From positions 1 through 46,310 of the forward strand of contig CACMKJ010000004.1 of assembly GCA_902614225.1 (NCBI GenBank): a stretch of DNA of 46,310 nt, in the 5' to 3' direction. The DNA is from Rhodospirillaceae bacterium (GTDB lineage: Bacteria > Pseudomonadota > Alphaproteobacteria > TMED109). A program made the position numbers and the translations under genes. Under the pieces are notes generated by a model. That model made no database searches, was not told where the DNA came from, and saw nothing but the letters and a program-made list of their open reading frames with translations. Positions 1-6,985 of this stretch are shown here, piece by piece (the first letter of the stretch is position 1; each line of letters starts with the position of its first letter).

Positions 1-1083
1 AGCTTTTGATAGGGGCTCTTCCAATACATTTCTATATGGAGAAAATTCACAGGTAGGATCAGTAGCATCTGCATTACCTGTTAAGGCAAATGCCTGACAC
101 CTGCAGCCACCCCAATCAATTTCTCTTCTATCACAGGATTGACAAGGTTCAGGCATCCAATCAGTTCCTCTAAATCTATTAAATGATTCAGAATGTTCCC
201 ATATCCATGCTAATGATTTTTCTTTCAAATTATCAAAATTTAAAAAATTTAATGATTCAGCAGCGTGGCAAGGTAAAACTTTTCCTGCAGGGGTAATATT
301 TAAGAATTGACGACCCCATCCACCCATGCAAGATTTAGGTTTTTTTGCGTAATAGTCAGGAACAACATAATCAATTGCCAATATACCTTTATACTTTATT
401 CTTGCTTCTTCAACTATAATTGTTGCTTTATCTAATTGTTCTCTTGTTGGCAGGAATGCAGTTTGATTCTTAAGGGCCCACCCATAATATTGCACTTGTG
501 CAACTTCAAGTCTTTCAGCATCCAATTCAACTGCTAGTTCAATCATATTTTTTAAATTATGAAGATTCTGACGGTGCATTACAGCATTTACCGTTAAAGG
601 CAATCCAACTTTTCTAATTAGACCACAAGTTTCTATTTTTTTTTGATGCCCTTTAAAACCAGCAATTTTTTCAGAATTATTAGGATCAGTATCTTGTATA
701 GAAACTTGAACATGATCCAAGCCTGCATCATAAAGCTTTTTTAACCTATCTTCATTAATAAGAACACCGGAGGTAATTAGGTTGGTATATAGTCCTATTT
801 TAGAAGCATGATTTACTAGTTCTTCTAAATCTTTTCTAGCAGTCGGTTCTCCTCCTGAAAAGTGTGCCTGTAAAATACCTATTTTGGCTCCATCAGACAA
901 AGCTGTTTTCCATAAATCAGTACTAATTTCATTACTTTTCAACTCTAATTCTACTGGGTTTGAACAGTAAGGACATGAAAGAGGACATCTATGTGTTAAC
1001 TCGCAAAGCATTGCATATGGTATAAGCGTTTTACTTTTTTTTTCTGGAGTACTAAAGCTCTTATCTTTATTTAAATCATTCAT
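1..1083 (-). CDS. pqqE: PQQ biosynthesis radical SAM protein PqqE (3' end truncated by window start)
   Basis: Manual translation from ATG at 1083: MNDLNKDKSFSTPEKKSKTLIPYAMLCELTHRCPLSCPYCSNPVELE..., with the radical SAM CxxxCxxC motif; C-terminal Cys-rich region near the window start; directly follows pqqD. Absent from the ORF track because it is partial. Confidence 0.95.
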   Translation of the reverse strand, partial: MNDLNKDKSFSTPEKKSKTLIPYAMLCELTHRCPLSCPYCSNPVELELKSNEISTDLWKTALSDGAKIGILQAHFSGGEPTARKDLEELVNHASKIGLYTNLITSGVLINEDRLKKLYDAGLDHVQVSIQDTDPNNSEKIAGFKGHQKKIETCGLIRKVGLPLTVNAVMHRQNLHNLKNMIELAVELDAERLEVAQVQYYGWALKNQTAFLPTREQLDKATIIVEEARIKYKGILAIDYVVPDYYAKKPKSCMGGWGRQFLNITPAGKVLPCHAAESLNFLNFDNLKEKSLAWIWEHSESFNRFRGTDWMPEPCQSCDRREIDWGGCRCQAFALTGNADATDPTCEFSPYRNVLEEPLSKA

Positions 1084-1369
1084 TTGTTAAAAACCCTTTA
1101 TCTGCTAAAGATTGCAACATAGTTACCACGTCATTAGTTACTTGCTCCTTAGGAGCATCTTCATATTTAACTAAAAGCTTATCAATAATTTGTTTTAAAG
1201 TATCTTTTCCATTTATTAATTGCATTACCTCTCCAGCAATATCATCTAACTCAAATACTCTTTCAGGAGCATTAATAATCCATTTTTTTCTTGCATTGTC
1301 AAACCTAAGTTTTGCGTGCCTAGGTAATGAAGGAACATCTTCAATTTTTAATTGTATCAATTTACTCAT
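1076..1369 (-). CDS. pqqD: PQQ biosynthesis peptide chaperone PqqD
   Basis: 97 aa with PqqD-like pattern (RHAKLRFDNARKKWIINAPERVFELDDIAGEVMQLINGKDTLKQIID); between pqqC and pqqE. Confidence 0.95.
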   Translation of the reverse strand: MSKLIQLKIEDVPSLPRHAKLRFDNARKKWIINAPERVFELDDIAGEVMQLINGKDTLKQIIDKLLVKYEDAPKEQVTNDVVTMLQSLADKGFLTNE

Positions 1370-2163
1370 GAATTATTTTTACTCAACCCTTCTGGAACAA
1401 ATGCTCCTGGAGGTATATTACCTGGATCAACATATGAATGATAAAGAGCATCAAGTTGTGCCCATAAAACTTCAGTTTTAAATTTTACAGCATTCAAAAC
1501 GGCCTCTTGATCACTTCTAGAAATAGCATTATTAATTACCCATTCCCTACCAAATTCAACATCTCTTCTGGCTTGATTAATTCTTTTTTTAAAATACGCT
1601 AAAGCATAATCATCTGCCCACTCATAATGTTTAGATAGGCCTGTAATCCTTTCTTGATGTATGGCAGGTGCATATATTTCTGTTAGTGAAGAGGCAATTC
1701 CTTCTAATAATGATTTGTTTTCAACAAAATTAACATAGGCATCTACTGCAAATCTAGTTGCAGGAAGCAAACCTTTACATGATTTGACATATTCTAAATC
1801 AAGGTTAAGTTTTTCACATAATTGTAAATATCTAGCAATACCTCCACTACCATCTATGTCACCCTCATGATCTATAACTCTGGAACGCCATTCTAGTCTA
1901 AGTTTAACATCATTTATTCTAGCCATTAGTGTTAGGTCTTTTCTTGGAATAGACCATTGATAATAAAATCTGTTTAAGGCCCAGGCTTGTATTTGTGGAA
2001 GGCTTAGCTTTCCATTGTGTAATAATTTATGAAAAGGATGTAAGCTATGGTATCTTTGGTTCCCTAATTCTACCAGTGCATCAATAAATTCTTGTCTTTT
2101 AAGAGGCTTATCATTTTCATACTCTTTAGATGGGCCAGGAAAAAATGGAGCTGGCATTATCAT
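1366..2163 (-). CDS. pqqC: Pyrroloquinoline-quinone synthase PqqC
   Basis: 265 aa; YHSLHPFHKLLHNGKLS, NRFYYQWSIPRKD, RSRVIDHEGD are PqqC-typical; 4-nt overlaps with pqqD and pqqB. Confidence 0.96.
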   Translation of the reverse strand: MIMPAPFFPGPSKEYENDKPLKRQEFIDALVELGNQRYHSLHPFHKLLHNGKLSLPQIQAWALNRFYYQWSIPRKDLTLMARINDVKLRLEWRSRVIDHEGDIDGSGGIARYLQLCEKLNLDLEYVKSCKGLLPATRFAVDAYVNFVENKSLLEGIASSLTEIYAPAIHQERITGLSKHYEWADDYALAYFKKRINQARRDVEFGREWVINNAISRSDQEAVLNAVKFKTEVLWAQLDALYHSYVDPGNIPPGAFVPEGLSKNNS

Positions 2164-3095
2164 ATCTCAATCTCCATAGTATCATATGCAACTTCCCAAC
2201 CTGCATTTTCTAAAACTTTTCTTTCCGATGAATTATTTAACAAGGCTGGATTTGTAGTATTAATGTGTATAAATATTTTTCTATTTATTTTTACGTTTTT
2301 AAAAATATTCAGTGAACCTTCTTCTCCTGACATACTAATGTGCCCCATTCTTTTACCTGTTTTAATTCCAACTTTTTGTTTAATCATTTCATCATCTGTC
2401 CAAAGAGTTCCATCAAAAAATAGCAAATTTGTATTGTTAAGCTTATCTTTTAGCCAATCTGGTACATATGCACAAGCAGGAATATAAAAGAAACTTGCTC
2501 CAGTTTCTTCGTTACAAATTTCTAGTGCAATTGTATCTTCATCAACAGATCCAAAATTAGGCCCCTTATTTGCGTCTTCTAACCATAAAGCAACTTTTCC
2601 TGGGACTGCGAAAGCTTTTACTTTAATACCACTTGCAGTTTTATCAGCATTTAATAATTCTAAGTAGCTATCAAGCTTAATCGGAATTTTGTTAACAAAT
2701 TTAGGGTTTAATACGTTAAAAATACTATTACTATTAAGCACATTGATTACTCTTTCTGTAGCATACAAATTAAAAGCTTGTGATTCTCTTAAATTTATAA
2801 GACCAGCAGTATGATCTACATCAGCATTAGTGAGAAACACACCCATTATCGGACTATATCTTAGAGGATCGTTTTCTGCGGGCATTAGTTCCGGGTTTTC
2901 CCAAAGCTGTTGTCTTAAATCAGGAGAAGCATTTAATATAAACCACTTCTTTTTATCTAAGCTTACAGCTATAGAAGACTGTGTTCTTTTAATTGCGTTA
3001 GAATTTTTATTTCTAGCTAACCTGCTATTTGGATGGTTACAGTTCCATTGGGGATATCCTCCACCTGCTGCTGCTCCTAAGACTCTAATAAACAT
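2160..3095 (-). CDS. pqqB: PQQ biosynthesis protein PqqB (MBL fold)
   Basis: 311 aa; VLGAAAGGGYPQWNCNHPNS and LTNADVDHTAGLINLRE motifs. Confidence 0.96.
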   Translation of the reverse strand: MFIRVLGAAAGGGYPQWNCNHPNSRLARNKNSNAIKRTQSSIAVSLDKKKWFILNASPDLRQQLWENPELMPAENDPLRYSPIMGVFLTNADVDHTAGLINLRESQAFNLYATERVINVLNSNSIFNVLNPKFVNKIPIKLDSYLELLNADKTASGIKVKAFAVPGKVALWLEDANKGPNFGSVDEDTIALEICNEETGASFFYIPACAYVPDWLKDKLNNTNLLFFDGTLWTDDEMIKQKVGIKTGKRMGHISMSGEEGSLNIFKNVKINRKIFIHINTTNPALLNNSSERKVLENAGWEVAYDTMEIEI

Positions 3096-3153
3096 TTAAG
3101 TTTGATTAAAATATATAGGAGACAACAAACATGGTGTATTATTTACTCAAAGC

Positions 3154-3228
3154 TTAAAGCTCTGCGCATGCATAACAATTGATTTCTAAACCAACAGCTA
3201 CTTCGCGAATTTCAGGTTTTTTCCACAT
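3154..3228 (-). CDS. pqqA: PQQ precursor peptide PqqA, 24 aa
   Basis: Manual reverse-strand translation: MWKKPEIREVAVGLEINCYACAEL*, containing the ExxxY pair (EINCY); RBS-like AAAGGGAG upstream; immediately upstream of pqqB. Below the ORF-track size cutoff. Confidence 0.95.
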   Translation of the reverse strand: MWKKPEIREVAVGLEINCYACAEL

Positions 3229-3372
3229 AATGTTCTCCCTTTAATAGTTAATAATATAAATTATAATAATTTCATTGAGAATAATTACTATCTATAATTA
3301 TTATAATAAAAACTTATAAATACTAACTTTATAAATATTTATAGTATTTGATTATAAAATTAGTACTATATA

Positions 3373-4272
3373 TTGATGAAGTTTCTGTTTTATATAATTA
3401 TTTTATTTTTTATTATACCTTTAAAAGCATCTCCCATAGTAAGTGCTACTTGGTTATCTCAAAACTTATGTAAAGAAAATATTAAATTAATAGAAGTAGG
3501 TTCATCATATAACTCTTACCTAGTAGAACATATACAGTGTTCTCAATACACTAATTTTTATAAAGATGGATGGAGAGATAATATAAAAAAAGTTCCTATG
3601 TATTTGCCAGAACCTGAATTTTTAATAAATATTTTAAAAAAATTGGGTATTGGTAATGCCGATCATCTTATTTTATATCCAAAAAAAAATACTGATATTT
3701 ATTCTATGGCAGAAACTACAGCGATTTATTTCACCCTTAAATATTTAGGGCATAAGAAAATATCAATATTAGATGGAGGTTATCCATATTTTAAAAAAAA
3801 ATTTGATTTATTTATAGAAGAAGGAGAATTTAAAGTTAAGCCTAATAATATAAGCTACAAAGCAAATATAGATAAAAGTATTTTAGCTGACAGCAATGAT
3901 ATAATTGAAGGAAAGAAAAATAATTATTTATTAGTAGATTCTAGAGAAAATGATTTTTATTTAGGTATTAATAAATTAAAAGGGTTTAGTAAGTATGGAA
4001 CTATAGAATCCTCAATAAATATTCCTTCTAAATGGTTTCTTGAAGGAAGAGGGTTAAGATTTAATAATTTAAACTTATTTAAAAAAATTTATGATTATTC
4101 AGAAATAGATTTGGATAAAAATCTTATATTCTTTTGTTATTCAGGTCTAGAAAGTTCAATAAATTGGTTTGTATCATATGAATTAATGAAAAACAGGAAT
4201 TCAAAACTTTATGAAGGTTCTTTATTTGATTGGATATCAAAAAATAAACCACTTTATAAAAAAAAACTTTAA
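3373..4272 (+). CDS. Two-domain rhodanese-like sulfurtransferase, probably exported
   Basis: 299 aa with hydrophobic N-terminus; two rhodanese-like halves; C-terminal active-site-like CYSGLESS loop. Confidence 0.8.
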   Translation: MMKFLFYIIILFFIIPLKASPIVSATWLSQNLCKENIKLIEVGSSYNSYLVEHIQCSQYTNFYKDGWRDNIKKVPMYLPEPEFLINILKKLGIGNADHLILYPKKNTDIYSMAETTAIYFTLKYLGHKKISILDGGYPYFKKKFDLFIEEGEFKVKPNNISYKANIDKSILADSNDIIEGKKNNYLLVDSRENDFYLGINKLKGFSKYGTIESSINIPSKWFLEGRGLRFNNLNLFKKIYDYSEIDLDKNLIFFCYSGLESSINWFVSYELMKNRNSKLYEGSLFDWISKNKPLYKKKL

Positions 4273-4316
4273 AAAAGCGTAGACAATAAAAGTAATTTTA
4301 TTATTCTAATATTTGT

Positions 4317-4389
4317 GCCTAGGTAGCTCAGTTGGTAGAGCATGCGACTGAAAATCGCAGTGTCGGTGGTTCAATCCCACCCCTGGGCA
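4317..4389 (+). tRNA. tRNA-Phe (GAA)
   Basis: GCCTAGG/CCTGGGC acceptor stem, D-arm GCTCAGTTGGTAGAGC, anticodon loop CTGAAAA (GAA), T-arm GGTGG-TTCAATC-CCACC; CCA not encoded. Confidence 0.96.
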
Positions 4390-4573
4390 CCTCCAGTACT
4401 CTAAGCAAAGAGCTAATGTGAATTTATCAGATTGTTTCATTTTAAGAAAATAATTTTATACACCAAAGGTATACAATCTTTTTATTTTTAATTGATATAT
4501 TTAAATAAATTAATAAACCTTTATTGCAATAGGACCTCACGAACAGATAATTAATAGGTTAAACTAATTTATC

Positions 4574-6040
4574 TTAGTGTTTGCATTGAGTATTTCTATT
4601 TTTTTGTAAAAAAGCAATTTTTAAAGTTAATAAAGGAAGCAAGGTAGCAATAAAAAAAGAACAAAAAAGCAATGATTTAGATATAAATTCAGGAAAAATA
4701 TTAGTTGGTAATAAAATACCAATTAATAATGATTTAGAAAAATCTGGTGTTGGAAAAAACATAAGCCCTCCAATTAATCCTAAAACAATAGAAAAATAAA
4801 TATCTCTGTCTTTTATTGGTTTTTTATAAAAACTAAAAAATACGCTTATTACTGCAGCACAACAAAATAAGTCAGCTAACAGAAAAAGATATAAAATGCT
4901 TATACCTTGTGAAGAGATCAAAAAAGTAACTATTGATAATAAAACTATAAAAAATCTAGATGCTTTTTTAGTATTAAATCTTTTATTAAAAGTTTTTTCC
5001 CCATCAACTATTATTAAACTGGAAACAGCATTTAATATAGTATCAATGCTACTTACAGTTAAGGAAATCGCTAAAAAAACTATTATAACAACAATAAAAA
5101 TATTTTGCCTATCTAGTAACAATGAAAAAAATGCAAGATCAGGGTTTATACTTAAGTTTAAAGATACTGATATTAATCCGCAGAAACCAATAAAAAATAC
5201 TATAATAATACTAAATACAAAAGATATTATTAGACTAGTTTTTAGTACTTTATAGTTTTTTGCAGCATAAACTCTTTGCCAATTACCTTGATGAAATAAG
5301 TTAGTTGCAGCTACAGCAATAAAAAAAGTTATTCCAGATGTATAATTGGTGTAATAATTGGCACTTAATAGTAAAGGTTTATTTTCTCTAATAATGTTAA
5401 TATTGAAGTTTGAATCCTGTATAAAGATTATAGTAAAAAAAGTTATAATTAATAAAAATAATAATAATATAAATTGTACATTATCAGTAAATATTGAAGC
5501 TCGTAAACCACCATAAAGTGTATAAATCATAGAAAAAGTAATAATAATAAATGATGTAACCCATAAACTTGTATCAGATAAATATCTAATTAAAATTGAA
5601 ACAGCTGTGACTTCTGCTATCAAAAATACTGTCATATAAAAAAATGATAAAAGTAAAATAAGTTTAAATAGATTATTCCCAAATTTTAACCTTATAACTT
5701 CTATCAATGATTTTCCATTTGGAAACTGAGATCTAAATATTTTCCCCAAATAAATTAATAGAAAAAATGGAAAAGCGGTCCCTAATGCGTATCCAATTAC
5801 AGCTCCAATCCCTCCCCAGCTAGCTGCTGATGCTGGGCCAAATAAAATCCAAGAACCAAGTGCTGAAGCGATAAAACTGGTTGTTAATGGAAATATGCCT
5901 ATTGATCTATTGGCTACGAGGTAATTGTTAAGATCTAAAAATTTTCTTGAATAAAATATTCCAATTATCGCGAATAATACACTAGTGATTAAAATTATAA
6001 TAATTGATGAAAATTGACTTATTACATTTATATTTTGCAT
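4574..6040 (-). CDS. thiV: Sodium:solute symporter family protein, putative thiamine/pyrimidine-precursor transporter (ThiV-like)
   Basis: 488 aa polytopic SSS-family protein (AVSSLIIVDGEKTFNKRF, SLTVSSIDTILNAVSS); immediately downstream of a TPP riboswitch on the same strand. Confidence 0.8.
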   Translation of the reverse strand: MQNINVISQFSSIIIILITSVLFAIIGIFYSRKFLDLNNYLVANRSIGIFPLTTSFIASALGSWILFGPASAASWGGIGAVIGYALGTAFPFFLLIYLGKIFRSQFPNGKSLIEVIRLKFGNNLFKLILLLSFFYMTVFLIAEVTAVSILIRYLSDTSLWVTSFIIITFSMIYTLYGGLRASIFTDNVQFILLLFLLIITFFTIIFIQDSNFNINIIRENKPLLLSANYYTNYTSGITFFIAVAATNLFHQGNWQRVYAAKNYKVLKTSLIISFVFSIIIVFFIGFCGLISVSLNLSINPDLAFFSLLLDRQNIFIVVIIVFLAISLTVSSIDTILNAVSSLIIVDGEKTFNKRFNTKKASRFFIVLLSIVTFLISSQGISILYLFLLADLFCCAAVISVFFSFYKKPIKDRDIYFSIVLGLIGGLMFFPTPDFSKSLLIGILLPTNIFPEFISKSLLFCSFFIATLLPLLTLKIAFLQKNRNTQCKH

Positions 6041-6043
6041 ATG

Positions 6044-6108
6044 TTTCCCTTTCTGAATTACCGGACAGGTTCAATGGGTTTATTCTCAGCTAAACTAGCA
6101 CCCCTATG
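6044..6108 (-). promoter_or_regulatory. TPP riboswitch (THI element)
   Basis: Reverse strand reads ACATAGGGGTGCTAGTTTAGCTGAGAATAAACCCATTGAACCTGTCCGGTAATTCAGAAAGGGAAACATATG, matching conserved THI blocks GGGGTGC, GCTGAGA, ACCC-TTGAACCTG, CCGGTAAT; directly upstream of the SSS transporter ATG. Confidence 0.94.
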
Positions 6109-6170
6109 TATTAAAATTTAATTTAATACAATATTATATCAAAATTTAAAAAAAAACTGTTGAATAAAAT

Positions 6171-6743
6171 TCATAAATTGGGTCTTTTGTTTGAATTAAC
6201 CCAATTTTTTTTTAAAATTTCATATAAAATAGAATCTACAAAAGTGCCATTGTGATAATGACTTTGTTTTTTTTCTCCTACTTTTCTCCAACCTAAAAAT
6301 TTATTTAGTAAATAACTCTGAGGATTAATTTTAAGTGCGCTAGCATCACATCTATTTAAATTCATATGCATAAAAGCAAATTCAGTTAACAAAGACATTG
6401 TTTCCAATGCTATTTTAAAATTTCTATATTTTTTTTCTCCAATCAAAAGACCAGTTTGAGCACTCTGATGATATCTGTTTATATTACTTAAACTAACAAC
6501 ACCAATAGGTTTACTGCTAGATTTTGTACAAACTACAAAAATAACTCTTTTAGAGTCATCTTGATTTTCAATCATGTAGGCAATTTGCTGTTCAGGAGTA
6601 TTTGGTAATGGTACTCTTCCCAACATAATTAAATTTTCTAAATTATTAAACCACTCACTCCAAATTCCTTTTGCATCTTCTTTGGAAGGGCTTCTAAACT
6701 TTACTAATTTGCCTTCAATTAAAAATTTTTTTTTATTTTTCAT
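6171..6743 (-). CDS. GNAT family N-acetyltransferase (RimJ/RimL-like)
   Basis: 190 aa; PIGVVSLSNINRYHQSAQTGLLIGEKKYRNFKIALETMSLLTEFAF...; overlaps ACP gene end. Confidence 0.85.
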   Translation of the reverse strand: MKNKKKFLIEGKLVKFRSPSKEDAKGIWSEWFNNLENLIMLGRVPLPNTPEQQIAYMIENQDDSKRVIFVVCTKSSSKPIGVVSLSNINRYHQSAQTGLLIGEKKYRNFKIALETMSLLTEFAFMHMNLNRCDASALKINPQSYLLNKFLGWRKVGEKKQSHYHNGTFVDSILYEILKKNWVNSNKRPNL

Positions 6744-6984
6744 TTATTTGTCGATTCAATATTTTTTTTATATTCTTATAAGAGTTAAAGTTTTGCAGGT
6801 CACTAGTAGAAATTTTCACAGAAAAAGTTTTTTCTATTTCTAAAAGTAGATTTACTCCTTTTAAGCTATCCCAAATTTTTTCTTCTTTTTCTGAAAAATT
6901 ACTATAATTTTCAGTTTTTCCTTTAAATATTTTTTTAAAAACTTTTTTTAAATTTTTTTCAATAGCTATATTTTTTTTACTCAA
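6733..6984 (-). CDS. Acyl/peptidyl carrier protein
   Basis: 83 aa; phosphopantetheine-type site WDSLKGVNLLLEIEKTFSVKIS; 1 nt after the upstream gene. Confidence 0.85.
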   Translation of the reverse strand: MSKKNIAIEKNLKKVFKKIFKGKTENYSNFSEKEEKIWDSLKGVNLLLEIEKTFSVKISTSDLQNFNSYKNIKKILNRQINEK

Positions 6985-6985
6985 A

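Noticed and set aside
1296-3099. Plus-strand ORFs 1296-1481, 2092-2487 and 2830-3099 antisense to the pqq genes
   Set aside because: Shadow ORFs opposite confidently identified pqqB/C/D.
4390-4573. Possible small RNA in the gap after tRNA-Phe
   Set aside because: Only weak short inverted repeats; nothing matching a known RNA family.
4896-5255. 119-aa plus-strand ORF inside the SSS transporter
   Set aside because: Antisense to a well-supported gene and no recognisable motif.
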